DNA of 64,000 nt from JBCCDY01 sp039030555 (GCA_039030555.1 JBCCDY010000008.1:165134-229133); one strand, 5' to 3'; counted from the first letter of the stretch, positions 27,935-37,375 are shown. The notes: a model not told the origin generated them from the letters alone. Numbers and translations: made by a program.

Positions 27935-28614
27935 AAACGTCTTGGGAATATCTGTCATACTCGTTAAATGAATCGATGAGTGGTTATGGGAACGGTGACC
28001 GTATCCAAATTAGCCGAATAAGAAATCAAGCAGAGGGTCACTCAAGTAATAACACCGCGATAAGTCTTCCTTCGCATTTCGGAACTCATATCGATTATCC
28101 TTTACATTTTGATTTGAATGGAAAGTCAGGAAATGATTATGAAGCGGACTTTTTCATTTTTGACCATCCTAAAGTAATTGAACTTGAACCAATAAGCTCA
28201 GACAATCACCTATTAATATCTCCTGACTATTTAGGGAATTTTGATTACTCTGATTTAACAGATATACTTATTATCAAAACAGGATATTGTTACAAGAGAT
28301 CAGACAACGAATATTGGCAGAACAACCCTGGATTCGCTCCAGAAACAGCTGCTTTCCTCAAAGAGAAGTTGCCTAATCTTCGTGCAATAGGATTTGATTC
28401 AATATCACTATCCAGTTACCAGCATAGAGAAATCGGTAGAATTGCTCATCGCGAATTTCTTTCGGTTAATGACATTCTGATAATAGAAGATATGGATCTC
28501 ACCTTTATTGATTCTAATACAATCTTCAAACAAATAATAGTTTCTCCTTTTCGCTTTGATTTGGCCGACGGGGCACCGGTAACTGTTTTAGCAAATATTC
28601 TACATGAAGTATAA
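27931..28614 (+). CDS. Cyclase-family metal-dependent hydrolase
   Basis: A 227-residue protein with the HxGTHxDxPxHF metal signature of the cyclase/kynurenine formamidase (KynB-like) family: SHFGTHIDYPLHF. A second His-rich segment (SSYQHREIGRIAHREFL) supplies further metal ligands. Characterised members hydrolyse amides or lactones using Zn or Mn. Inside this cassette a lactone or N-formyl group on a sugar acid is a possible substrate, but that is inference. Its stop overlaps the HAD gene start by 11 bases. Confidence 0.83.
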   Translation: MKTSWEYLSYSLNESMSGYGNGDRIQISRIRNQAEGHSSNNTAISLPSHFGTHIDYPLHFDLNGKSGNDYEADFFIFDHPKVIELEPISSDNHLLISPDYLGNFDYSDLTDILIIKTGYCYKRSDNEYWQNNPGFAPETAAFLKEKLPNLRAIGFDSISLSSYQHREIGRIAHREFLSVNDILIIEDMDLTFIDSNTIFKQIIVSPFRFDLADGAPVTVLANILHEV

Positions 28615-29245
28615 ATATCTGTTTTTTGATTTTGATGGCGTAATCGCCGAATCACTGGAAGTTAAAGCAAATGCCTTTCGAAAGATGTATGAACCCTTTG
28701 GTAAGGACATAGCTGAAAAGGTATTACATCATCATATCAACAACGGAGGTATTTCACGATTTGAAAAATTCAAAATATATCATGAAGAGTATGTGGGTAT
28801 AGCTGTGGATAATCAAAAAATTAATGAGTTGGCAAACACTTTCTCCACGTTTGTTCTAGATGGTGTAGTTAACTCGCCATATGTAAATGGCTTCATGGAA
28901 TTCATGGAAAAAATTGGGTCAGGAACCACCAACTGGATAATAACAGGTACTCCCACAAACGAAATTATAGAAATCCTTAAGAGGCGTTCCATAAAAAATC
29001 TGTTCACTGAAGCATTTGGCTCACCCCAAAAAAAAGACTATTGGACAGAACATATTATTGATACTCATAACTTATCAAGGGAAAGCATTCTATTCCTTGG
29101 AGATGCTCTATCAGATTTCAATGCTGCCCGAAGTTCAGGTATTGATTTTGCCCTCAGGACGCATAAGGATAATGTTAATTTGCTTGAAGAATTTAATGGT
29201 ATTAGGTTTGCAGACTTTTATGAACTAGAAAGTCTCCTTTCCTAA
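28604..29245 (+). CDS. HAD-superfamily phosphatase
   Basis: A 213-residue HAD hydrolase. Motif I is DFDGVIAES, with the nucleophile Asp first; motif II is ITGTPT; motif III/IV is LFLGDALSDFNAA. The cap insertion and sequence resemble phosphoglycolate/beta-phosphoglucomutase-like small-molecule phosphatases. A sugar-acid phosphatase is a common partner of ulosonic-acid pathways (compare KdsC and NeuNAc-9-P phosphatase), so such a role fits here. The next gene begins 3 bases after its stop. Confidence 0.85.
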   Translation: MKYKYLFFDFDGVIAESLEVKANAFRKMYEPFGKDIAEKVLHHHINNGGISRFEKFKIYHEEYVGIAVDNQKINELANTFSTFVLDGVVNSPYVNGFMEFMEKIGSGTTNWIITGTPTNEIIEILKRRSIKNLFTEAFGSPQKKDYWTEHIIDTHNLSRESILFLGDALSDFNAARSSGIDFALRTHKDNVNLLEEFNGIRFADFYELESLLS

Positions 29246-29248
29246 AAC

Positions 29249-30175
29249 ATGAAAATATTACTTACCTCAACATCTTTTCAAGATACCCCTGGAAAGCATC
29301 AAGACGTACTTAAATCAACTGGATTTGATGTAGATTACCTCAGGGGACCGGTTAAAAGTGATGTGCTTTTACCTTTAATTGGTCAATACGATGCTATAAT
29401 TTGTGGGGATGATGAATATACTCGTGAAGTATTGCAAAAAGGTAAGTCAGGTAAGCTTAAAGTAATTTCAAAATATGGTATAGGATTAGATAAAATCGAC
29501 CTTGAAGCTGCATCAGATCTAGGAATCAAAGTTGTGAGGTGTAAAGGGGTTAATCATATCACCGTATCTGAACATATACTGGCCTTGTTGTTTTCATTTT
29601 ACAAAAATATTCCTGAAGAAATTCATTATACGCGGAATGGTGAATGGAAAAGACTGATTGGACATGAGATTTTCAGAAAGAGGATTGGTATAATCGGACT
29701 AGGCAGAATTGGGCAAGAGCTTGCTAAAAGATGTAAAGCGCTGGGTATGGACGTGTACGGTTATGACCCTTATGTAAAAAAACAGGACATAGCAATTATC
29801 GACGTAACCATTTGTCCGGATATAGAATCACTGGTTAGCAATTCAGAGATTATTTCATTAAATGTTCCTCTAACAAAAGAAACCAGCAGATTAATTAACA
29901 AAGAGTTGATTGAGAAATCCATCAATCAGGGTACGGTAATTGTCAATACCGCAAGAGGTGGTTTGGTAGATGAAGATGCCATAATGAACGGTGTAGATGA
30001 TGGAACATTAGCTGGATACCTTACAGATGTTCTAGATGAAGAGCCTATGAAGACAAATCATCCCTTCAGAAATTATTCAAATATCTTTATCACTCCTCAT
30101 ATCGGCTCCAGAACTTATCAAAGTGTAGAAAGGCAAGGAACCATGGCTGTAAACAACCTAATCCATGAGTTATAA
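29249..30175 (+). CDS. D-isomer-specific 2-hydroxyacid dehydrogenase
   Basis: A 308-residue NAD-dependent dehydrogenase of the SerA/hydroxypyruvate reductase type. It has the dinucleotide motif GIIGLGRIGQE, and the catalytic triad Arg (NTARGG), Glu (LDEEPM) and His (TPHIGS). These enzymes interconvert 2-keto acids and D-2-hydroxy acids. Placed last in a cassette with a pyruvate aldolase, it might oxidise or reduce a sugar acid or glycerate derivative. Phosphoglycerate dehydrogenase for serine is a less likely assignment given the sugar locus context. Confidence 0.85.
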   Translation: MKILLTSTSFQDTPGKHQDVLKSTGFDVDYLRGPVKSDVLLPLIGQYDAIICGDDEYTREVLQKGKSGKLKVISKYGIGLDKIDLEAASDLGIKVVRCKGVNHITVSEHILALLFSFYKNIPEEIHYTRNGEWKRLIGHEIFRKRIGIIGLGRIGQELAKRCKALGMDVYGYDPYVKKQDIAIIDVTICPDIESLVSNSEIISLNVPLTKETSRLINKELIEKSINQGTVIVNTARGGLVDEDAIMNGVDDGTLAGYLTDVLDEEPMKTNHPFRNYSNIFITPHIGSRTYQSVERQGTMAVNNLIHEL

Positions 30176-30177
30176 TC

Positions 30178-31614
30178 ATGGGCTTAACTTCGGTTGTGAA
30201 TAGACTATTGCAGTCCCCGACTTTAACAACTTGGCTAAGCTTCTTTGTTAAGATCTCTATTTTTATACTGATAATTCCTCTGGTAGTAAACAGATTGCCT
30301 GCCGAAACCTTAAATGTATGGGCTCTATTTATGACCATTATTACTATTCAGAATCTACTTGATATTGGATTTGGAACCACTTTTCTAAGAGCATTTACAT
30401 ATGCCAATGAAGGAGTAGGCAATTTCGCCAGCAATTTCAGTGATGTCTCGAAATTGGATTTGAAAGGTGACCGTCAAGAACTGCTATCTTCTGTATTCAA
30501 CACGATGATTAGGATTTACTTCTATTTATCGGTCCTGCAGTTATTTGTAATGCTGATTGCGGGATCTATGGTTTTACAACACCCAATTCAGCTGACCAAT
30601 CAATCGTTAGAACTTTGGATGACCTGGCTAATTATAATTGGAACATCTATTTTTTCAATCAATGCAAGGAAGTATATCAATGTATTTCTGGGATTGAATC
30701 ATGTAGCTGAACAAAAGCGAATAGATGCTTTCATGAATGCTTTGTTTATAGGATTAGCTCTAATAGGCTTTTATTTATCCAATTCCGTTCTGGTCTTTTT
30801 TTTAGTTTTCCAATCTGTCCATATATTCACCTGGCTGATCTATAGAAAAAGCTCAGTAATCCAAAGTGTTACAGCGAGAAGAAAAGGCTTGATTGGCAAA
30901 CTGGAAGACAATGTTTTTGCTGAAATCTGGCCTAGCGCGTGGCAAAGTCTTGTAGGAATCATATGTGCAACAGGACTTACTCAATCGACGGGCTTAATTT
31001 ATGCCCAATTAGCAAGTGCTTCTGACTCTGCAGTATATTTGATCTATCTTAGAATAGTAAGCGGAATAAGCACCTTTTCACAGGCTCCATTTTACAGTAA
31101 AATCCCAGTGATGTCTAAATTGAGGGCTACTGCTAACACAGAAAAATTCGTGGAAATGGTTGTCACTTTCATGCAGAGATCTTTTTGGGTCTATTCACTA
31201 TCTATCGTATTCTTCTTATCATTTGGGATCCGTATCCTAAACTACTTTGGAAAGGAGGTTCAGTTTGGGAATGAAAATTTATTTTATATTCTGGGGCTTT
31301 CGTTTTTTTTTGAGAGGTATGGAGCTATGCATAGTCAAATCGTCAGCACTTCAAATAAGATTATCTGGCATTATGTAAATGGATTAAACTTCATTATCAC
31401 ACTAGCACTAATCGGTATTCTTTATTCCTGTTTAGATGTATTGTCTTTTCCAGTAGGTCTTCTTATCGGAAATGCTATGATTTTTACAACCATTTCAGCT
31501 TACAAGTCACATCAACTGCTTAAAACCAGTGCTTTGAAGTTTGAAATGAATACAGCATTATTTCCCTTATTATTACTAATATCCTTTATTTTTATCCATT
31601 CGAATTATTTCTAA
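30178..31614 (+). CDS. Polysaccharide flippase (Wzx-like)
   Basis: A 478-residue membrane protein with about 12-14 hydrophobic helices and few long loops, matching the MOP/PST exporters (Wzx) that flip undecaprenyl-linked repeat units across the inner membrane. Position among glycan genes supports this. The sequence is too diverged for a specific family name, which is usual for Wzx. It starts 2 bases after the dehydrogenase stop. Confidence 0.75.
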   Translation: MGLTSVVNRLLQSPTLTTWLSFFVKISIFILIIPLVVNRLPAETLNVWALFMTIITIQNLLDIGFGTTFLRAFTYANEGVGNFASNFSDVSKLDLKGDRQELLSSVFNTMIRIYFYLSVLQLFVMLIAGSMVLQHPIQLTNQSLELWMTWLIIIGTSIFSINARKYINVFLGLNHVAEQKRIDAFMNALFIGLALIGFYLSNSVLVFFLVFQSVHIFTWLIYRKSSVIQSVTARRKGLIGKLEDNVFAEIWPSAWQSLVGIICATGLTQSTGLIYAQLASASDSAVYLIYLRIVSGISTFSQAPFYSKIPVMSKLRATANTEKFVEMVVTFMQRSFWVYSLSIVFFLSFGIRILNYFGKEVQFGNENLFYILGLSFFFERYGAMHSQIVSTSNKIIWHYVNGLNFIITLALIGILYSCLDVLSFPVGLLIGNAMIFTTISAYKSHQLLKTSALKFEMNTALFPLLLLISFIFIHSNYF

Positions 31615-31629
31615 TTTAGAATATATACT

Positions 31630-32439
31630 ATGAGCCTTCGGCAGAAATTAAAGAGTTGGCTTCTGAAAAATCTTTCATATTCGTCTAGACGAACCATCGC
31701 TAGTATTTTAAACTGGAATAAGTTCGATGAATATCAATTGATATACAAGTACTTATCTACTAAGCTCAAAAAGAAAGAAAAAGGAAAGCTTTTGGTTGAT
31801 GTTGGGGCTGCTGAGGGTGAGATTTCTATTTACTTTAATAAGAAGAATTGGGAGGTAATTGCATTTGAACCGGATGATATCAACAGGGCCAAATTCACTG
31901 AATATTGCGAACAGTACAATTGTAATATAGAAATTCATGACGTTGCTGTAGCAGACAAGAAAGGTAAACTACCTTTTTACACAAGCGACGTATCTATGGG
32001 TATAAAAGGATTAAACAATTTCCATGAATCACATAAGCCCTATAAATACGTTGATATTATACCGCTAAAAGACTTTTTAAATGAGGAAGAGATATCTGTA
32101 ATTAATTTTTTAAAAATTGATACCGAGGGATATGACTTCTTTGTTCTTAAAGGAATCGACTATGAAAATGTACAAATCGATATTATTCTTTGTGAATATG
32201 ACAACAAGAAAACTCAAAAGCTAGGATACGAACTTCGAGATATATTGAGGTTTCTAGAAGATAATGGGTTTAAATCTGTCATCTCTGAATGGTATCCACT
32301 CGAAAAATATGGATCCGGTCATAAATGGAAAGGTTTTACACAAAAAAGTGAAGATGTGGATCCAGACTGTTGGGGAAATATAATAAGCGTACCCTCCTCA
32401 GACTTTGAAAACTTAAAAGAGTTTGTTTTTAGTAAATGA
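31630..32439 (+). CDS. FkbM-family SAM-dependent methyltransferase
   Basis: A 269-residue protein with the SAM-binding motif LLVDVGAAEGEISIYF and the FkbM post-motif FLKIDTEGYDFFVLKG. FkbM-type enzymes methylate hydroxyl groups, often on sugars of surface glycans. The acceptor is unknown. It overlaps the following gene by 4 bases (ATGA). Confidence 0.85.
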   Translation: MSLRQKLKSWLLKNLSYSSRRTIASILNWNKFDEYQLIYKYLSTKLKKKEKGKLLVDVGAAEGEISIYFNKKNWEVIAFEPDDINRAKFTEYCEQYNCNIEIHDVAVADKKGKLPFYTSDVSMGIKGLNNFHESHKPYKYVDIIPLKDFLNEEEISVINFLKIDTEGYDFFVLKGIDYENVQIDIILCEYDNKKTQKLGYELRDILRFLEDNGFKSVISEWYPLEKYGSGHKWKGFTQKSEDVDPDCWGNIISVPSSDFENLKEFVFSK

Positions 32440-33608
32440 GAAGAATTCTATTGCTTCTAAATCAAATCTATCTTTTTTTTGGAAGATGGTTTAAGGTTAC
32501 TTACGGAAGTAAAATTTATATATACTCCAATGCGCTTATCTCAGAAGATAAGACTTTCCAGATTCAAGAAGATCTTCAATACTTTTCATCAAATGAGGTA
32601 GATCTTTTGAAAATTGAAAAATTGGATTGGTTCAAAAAATTCTATTTTTTATTGACCTTCAAACCAATTGTCATTTTAGGTCAGGGATATAGTAATAGGC
32701 AACGTATTTGGTTAAATACTTATAACATTGACGATGATCTTTGCAGAGTATCAGCTTGGTCAATTCATCGCCTGTATTCGGATATTTACTACTTTAATAA
32801 TGAGAAGAGCATATTAGAATCGGAATCCAAAATTAAATGGAGTCGATTAAAGCAAAGACTAAGCTCTCTTGACACCTCTATGGTCCTGGGAACCGGACCT
32901 TCTTTGATTTCTGCTGTAGATTATGATTTTAAACAAGACAAAATAATAATAGCGTGTAATACCATTGTCAAAAGTGATAAGTTGTGGGCAAAATTACGGC
33001 CAAACATAATAGTTGCAGGCGATGCCATTCATCACTTTTCAAATACAAAATATGCAAGTTCCTTTAGAAAGGATTGTTATAAAAGATTAGAGAACGATGA
33101 TAAGCTGGTGTTTTGTTATCCACATATCTTTCACCCATTTGTTCTAAAGGAATTCTATCCTCTGAAAAACCAGCTCCTTCCTCTTTTCAATAGGAATGAA
33201 CGAAATCCTTTCATGAATTTTAAAAGGGATTTACCAACAGCTGCTCCAAATCACAATGTTCTGACAATGCTACTGCTTCCCATTGCAGCAAATATATCCA
33301 AAAAGGTATATTTCATAGGCTTCGATGGAAGAAAAGAAGGTGATGAAGGTTTTTGGGAAAGCTCGAATGAATACAATTATATCGAGTACATGGAGGAATT
33401 AAGAAATTCTTATCCGGGTTTTTTCGATTTTTACGTAAACAACCCAAAGGATAAAAATGAATATGTAAAGAATGTGCATGGGGATCAACTCAATGAGTGG
33501 ATGAATAATGCGGAAAACTCTGGTATGTATTTAGAATCCCTTACTCCAAGTCACACCGCTACATTTCAGAAAAGATATAAAGGTGCTATCATTCCACAGA
33601 GAAAGTAA
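32436..33608 (+). CDS. DUF115/GT42-like protein, candidate nonulosonate transferase
   Basis: A 390-residue protein without membrane helices. Its central region begins MVLGTGPSLISAV, followed by IIACNTIVK and later VYFIGFDGRKEG, with a His-bearing C-terminal segment (SLTPSHTATF). The order GxGPSL, CN, GxD resembles both the DUF115 (MptE/Maf-like) family and the CstI/CstII sialyltransferases of GT42, which use CMP-sugars. Since the locus encodes a CMP-sugar synthetase, transfer of a CMP-activated acid is an attractive role. This is inferred from short motifs; the N-terminal 130 residues match nothing I know. Confidence 0.5.
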   Translation: MRRILLLLNQIYLFFGRWFKVTYGSKIYIYSNALISEDKTFQIQEDLQYFSSNEVDLLKIEKLDWFKKFYFLLTFKPIVILGQGYSNRQRIWLNTYNIDDDLCRVSAWSIHRLYSDIYYFNNEKSILESESKIKWSRLKQRLSSLDTSMVLGTGPSLISAVDYDFKQDKIIIACNTIVKSDKLWAKLRPNIIVAGDAIHHFSNTKYASSFRKDCYKRLENDDKLVFCYPHIFHPFVLKEFYPLKNQLLPLFNRNERNPFMNFKRDLPTAAPNHNVLTMLLLPIAANISKKVYFIGFDGRKEGDEGFWESSNEYNYIEYMEELRNSYPGFFDFYVNNPKDKNEYVKNVHGDQLNEWMNNAENSGMYLESLTPSHTATFQKRYKGAIIPQRK

Positions 33609-34947
33609 ATTATTAATCCTAATTGGATTGCTTTATTTATTCTCGGTTTCACTTTGCAGAATAAATATAATCCTGGCTCTACTGGCTATTCTTCTTTTCT
33701 TTTCTACTCTTCCCATTATACTATATTATAAGAAAGAGTATGTTGTCATTTTCTGGATGCCAATACTCATTTCAGCCTTACAAAATGTGGTGCTAGGAGC
33801 AAATATCTATTTTATAGATGGTTTGTCTCTTAAGGTCTTTATTGTCTTGAACTACATTTCTTTTTTTCCCCTCATAGCCATATTGTTAATCAAGCGTGCA
33901 AGACATAAAAAAATGATCTTATGGGTGTTTTTGTTAATGGTTATGACCTCAATCACATTGGCCAGTCTATTACTTACCTCATCTAATATATTATCGATTT
34001 TCGCTTCATTTCGTAACCTCACAGCACTATTCATTTTTGCCATAATCGGATATGAATTTAAGGAGAATCTGTTTGAAGAATCAAGGAAACCTTTTATCCA
34101 AATCCTGACTGCTGCAGTTCTCTTTTTGTTTCTTTTTGGTTATTATGAGTTGTTCGTTGATAATGATTTATGGAGAAAGTTGAATCTCTCAGAACTATGG
34201 CTAAAGAAAAGTTTGAATATTAAAGGAAATGGACTTCCGGGTAATTTTTATGCCTCAGAGCGAATAAATGGAAATTACATACGAAGGATGGTATCTACTT
34301 ATGCCGACCCGATCAATTTTGGCACTACATTATTTCTCTTGTTTATGATTTCCTGGTTACTTAAGCAAAGAATTACGCTTTTACTTTGCTTTATTATGAT
34401 AATCCTCACGGTATCCAAAGGGGCTTTTCTCGGAGTCCTCGTATTTCTCTTTTTCTTTGCTCCGATAAAATTTGGAAAACTAGCCTATTTATTCTTTCCT
34501 CCTCTAATTCTTATTGCAGGTATCTACTTCATCTATTGGGCAAAAGTAAATGAAGCCAATAGTGTATTTGCTCACATTGATGGTTTCTTTAGTTCATTTA
34601 GTTCCATTTTTAAGCACCCTCTTGGTTTAGGATTAGGAAACGTTGGGGTTATTTCCAATCAATTTGGATCTGCTCTAAATCAGGATATTAAAGAGTCAGG
34701 ATTAGGAATGGTAATTGGGCAGCTTGGAATTCCTGGTTTATTGGTTTTCATCAGTTTCTTTCTAAGTTTTCTTAATAGGTTAGGGCGCATGCCCAGCCCA
34801 AGATATAGAGTTTTTTATCTTTCAATACTGATTGCATTTTTTTTTAATATGGTGTTCAATGAGGTTGCATTAAGTCCAAATTCATGTAGTGGGTATATGC
34901 TAACTTTAGGCTTTTTACTTAGAAAAGATAATAAATTTAAAGATTAA
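33583..34947 (+). CDS. O-antigen polymerase/ligase-like membrane protein (first of two)
   Basis: A 454-residue protein with about 11 membrane helices and one large outward loop near the middle (containing KGNGLPGNFYASERINGNY in parts). The C-terminal third has the STYADPINFGT segment and the general hydropathy of Wzy polymerases or WaaL-type ligases. The likely GTG start at 33583 overlaps the preceding gene by 26 bases; later starts are possible. Polymerase versus ligase cannot be decided from sequence, and a second candidate follows directly. Confidence 0.65.
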   Translation: MLSFHRESKLLILIGLLYLFSVSLCRINIILALLAILLFFSTLPIILYYKKEYVVIFWMPILISALQNVVLGANIYFIDGLSLKVFIVLNYISFFPLIAILLIKRARHKKMILWVFLLMVMTSITLASLLLTSSNILSIFASFRNLTALFIFAIIGYEFKENLFEESRKPFIQILTAAVLFLFLFGYYELFVDNDLWRKLNLSELWLKKSLNIKGNGLPGNFYASERINGNYIRRMVSTYADPINFGTTLFLLFMISWLLKQRITLLLCFIMIILTVSKGAFLGVLVFLFFFAPIKFGKLAYLFFPPLILIAGIYFIYWAKVNEANSVFAHIDGFFSSFSSIFKHPLGLGLGNVGVISNQFGSALNQDIKESGLGMVIGQLGIPGLLVFISFFLSFLNRLGRMPSPRYRVFYLSILIAFFFNMVFNEVALSPNSCSGYMLTLGFLLRKDNKFKD

Positions 34948-34980
34948 CCAAGATCACAGTAGCAGGTCCTACCGAATATT

Positions 34981-36264
34981 ATGAAGTTATTTTTATCTCA
35001 ATTCTATTATTACACTCTTGTTATCGTTTTTGCTACGCTGCCATTTTCTGCAACAATCAATGCCGTACCTCTAATAGCACTTTTTTTGTCAACGGTGCTA
35101 ATTCTGACAACTAGTAAGGAAGTAAAGTATCCAGAGCGCAATCCAGGTATTATACTGCTCCTTGCATATTTCTTTATTTTATTTCTAAGTGCTTTATATT
35201 CAACCGACCAGGGTAAAGGCTTCGACTTTCTCATTCGAAATAGCGCATTTCTGATATTACCTTTAGCCTTTTTAAATTCATCTTCAATCGATAGTCATAA
35301 GATCAATTACATTTACAAAGTCTTTTTAGTTGTAGTTTTTGTCTCAATTGTAATTTGTATTGTGACATCTTTTGTGAGTAATTATCATTATACAAAAGAA
35401 CACAACCTACCATGGTATCACCTACACCCATGGGCATTTTCCTATCACTATCTAAGTCGAGGTTTAGACATACACTCGGGCTACTTATCACTTATGATTA
35501 GTACTGCTTTCTTCATTATACTGTTCGATTTATTCAATTATCATATAATAGACTTAAGGATCAAAAAGCGAACAAAAGTATTCTTACTAATTATTCTCAT
35601 GATATTTTTAATTTTTTTGTCCGGGAAGAACATCATCATTACCACCGTTTTCGTTTTTTTAATCACTAGCTTTTTTTACTTCAAGAACACAAATTCTTTG
35701 CCCTACTTTTTTTTACTGACAGCTTTGTTAATGGCATTATTAATAACATTGGTTTTAGTTAATCCAGTATTGAAAATCCGTGTTCTTAATGCCGTATCGA
35801 TTAATGAAGATATTGGGCTGTTTTCAGGAAATTTCTCTTTGAGGCTTGAACAATGGTGGGTTCTTATCGAACATGTATTCTTAAACAATCTGATTTTTGG
35901 TGTAGGTATTGGAGATGTTGAACCTGTTACTCTACAAGCATATGAAGTGTTTGGCCCTTCTCTTGCGCTAGAAAATAAGTTTAATGCTCATAATATGTAT
36001 TTGCAAACGGCCATGGCCACTGGTATAATTGGTTTGATTGTATTAATAGCACAACTCTTTTTTTTCTTAAGAAATTTTATAAAGTCCAATTTATGGACCG
36101 GCCTGTCATTCATCATAATTTTTAGTCTCTACGGAATGACCGAATCCGCATTGAATCGACAAAAAGGCATAGTTTTATACGCTTGTTTTCTATTTATTTA
36201 TACTACTCAAACTAACATCCGACTTGAAAATAGCAATAATCGGGACAAGGGGAATCCCCAATAA
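34981..36264 (+). CDS. O-antigen ligase-family membrane protein (second of two)
   Basis: A 427-residue protein of about 11 helices with the Wzy_C/O-antigen ligase signature: a charged loop SLRLEQWWVLIEHV, then NLIFGVGIGD and the conserved FNAHNMYLQTAMATG. This pattern is shared by WaaL ligases, Wzy polymerases and other glycan ligases. With the preceding protein it gives the locus one candidate each for polymerisation and ligation. Its last 41 bases overlap the glycosyltransferase gene, whose start is TTG. Confidence 0.75.
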   Translation: MKLFLSQFYYYTLVIVFATLPFSATINAVPLIALFLSTVLILTTSKEVKYPERNPGIILLLAYFFILFLSALYSTDQGKGFDFLIRNSAFLILPLAFLNSSSIDSHKINYIYKVFLVVVFVSIVICIVTSFVSNYHYTKEHNLPWYHLHPWAFSYHYLSRGLDIHSGYLSLMISTAFFIILFDLFNYHIIDLRIKKRTKVFLLIILMIFLIFLSGKNIIITTVFVFLITSFFYFKNTNSLPYFFLLTALLMALLITLVLVNPVLKIRVLNAVSINEDIGLFSGNFSLRLEQWWVLIEHVFLNNLIFGVGIGDVEPVTLQAYEVFGPSLALENKFNAHNMYLQTAMATGIIGLIVLIAQLFFFLRNFIKSNLWTGLSFIIIFSLYGMTESALNRQKGIVLYACFLFIYTTQTNIRLENSNNRDKGNPQ

Positions 36265-37318
36265 CTACGGTGGTTTTGAACAATTTGCACAATACCTATC
36301 TCTATACCTAGTGAAGCAGGGAGTTGATATTACTGTATATAATTCTTCATCACACCCTTTTCAGGAATCAAACTGGAATGGTATAAATATCGTTCACAAA
36401 AATGATCCCGAAAATAAACTAGGAACCTTTGGTCAGTTCATATATGATTTAAATTGCATTTTAGATACCAGGAAGAAGAAGTTCGATATTATATTACAAT
36501 TGGGATATACCAGCAGCTCTATTTGGGGATTTCTGCTACCTCGAAAGTCTCTGACAATTACTAATATGGATGGCCTGGAATGGAAAAGGTCCAAGTACAA
36601 TTTGGCTGTCCGTAGGTTCTTAAAATTAGCTGAATATCTTGCAATTGTATTTAGTGATGTTTTGGTATCTGACTCAATAGGTATTAGAAGTTATCTCAAA
36701 AATAAATATGATCGACATTCCAACTATATCCCATATGGTGCTGATACATTCAATTCTCCTGAAATCAAAATCTTAAAAGATTTTAATGTTAAACCTGACA
36801 ATTTTAACATTTTGGTTGCAAGAATGGAGCCTGAAAACAATATTCACATTATCCTTGAGGGAGCTCAATATTCCGAAATACCCCTGTTAATCATAGGAAG
36901 CACTGAGAATTCATATGGAAAAAAACTTAAACTTAAATGGAAACAGAAGACAGATTACCGATTTCTTGGTTCTATATATGATCAAAAAATATTAGATAAT
37001 TTGAGATATTATTCAAACCTTTACTTTCATGGACATTCTGTTGGAGGAACCAATCCATCACTTTTGGAAGCTATGGCTTCGAAAGCATTTATAGTTGCAC
37101 ATAGCAACATATTCAATAAATCAATTCTAGGTAACGATGCTCTTTATTTTATTAATGCTAAAGACATTCATGAGTTGTTCAAATCAAACGAATATCAGGG
37201 AAAAAGACTCGGAGCAATAAAAAATAATATAGAAAAGATTGATAAGATCTACAATTGGTCAAAAGTGAATGAAAAGTATAAAAGACTATTTGAAGAATCG
37301 CTAAAATATCAGCATTAG
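36224..37318 (+). CDS. DUF1972/GT4-type glycosyltransferase
   Basis: A 364-residue glycosyltransferase beginning with the DUF1972 signature IIGTRGIPNNYGGFEQFA, a GT-B N-terminal motif, followed by a GT4-like C-terminal region with HGHSVGGTNPSLLEAMA. Relatives are rhamnosyl- and other hexosyl-transferases of surface glycans. I chose the TTG at 36224, as it lies directly before this signature; the start overlaps the ligase gene by 41 bases. It is the last gene before the insertion sequence. Confidence 0.87.
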   Translation: MKIAIIGTRGIPNNYGGFEQFAQYLSLYLVKQGVDITVYNSSSHPFQESNWNGINIVHKNDPENKLGTFGQFIYDLNCILDTRKKKFDIILQLGYTSSSIWGFLLPRKSLTITNMDGLEWKRSKYNLAVRRFLKLAEYLAIVFSDVLVSDSIGIRSYLKNKYDRHSNYIPYGADTFNSPEIKILKDFNVKPDNFNILVARMEPENNIHIILEGAQYSEIPLLIIGSTENSYGKKLKLKWKQKTDYRFLGSIYDQKILDNLRYYSNLYFHGHSVGGTNPSLLEAMASKAFIVAHSNIFNKSILGNDALYFINAKDIHELFKSNEYQGKRLGAIKNNIEKIDKIYNWSKVNEKYKRLFEESLKYQH

Positions 37319-37358
37319 TTTAGCTGATAAAGTTTATCTATAAAACAGCTATGTGAAA

Positions 37359-37363
37359 AATTT
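37359..37363 (+). repeat. Left copy of 5-bp direct repeat AATTT flanking the IS
   Basis: AATTT lies directly outside the left terminal repeat and is found again directly outside the right one (38610-38614). This looks like a target-site duplication; because the region is AT-rich, its exact length is ambiguous. Confidence 0.45.
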
Positions 37364-37375
37364 AAGACCGTTGCA
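37364..37375 (+). repeat. Left terminal inverted repeat of the IS
   Basis: The left end reads AAGACCGTTGCA. It pairs with the inverted right end at 38598-38609 with one mismatch. Confidence 0.75.

Noticed and set aside
37321..37351. Possible hairpin TAGCTG...CAGCTA after the glycosyltransferase stop
   Set aside because: The stem is six pairs around a long AT-rich loop, and no T-run follows, so it does not fit a terminator.
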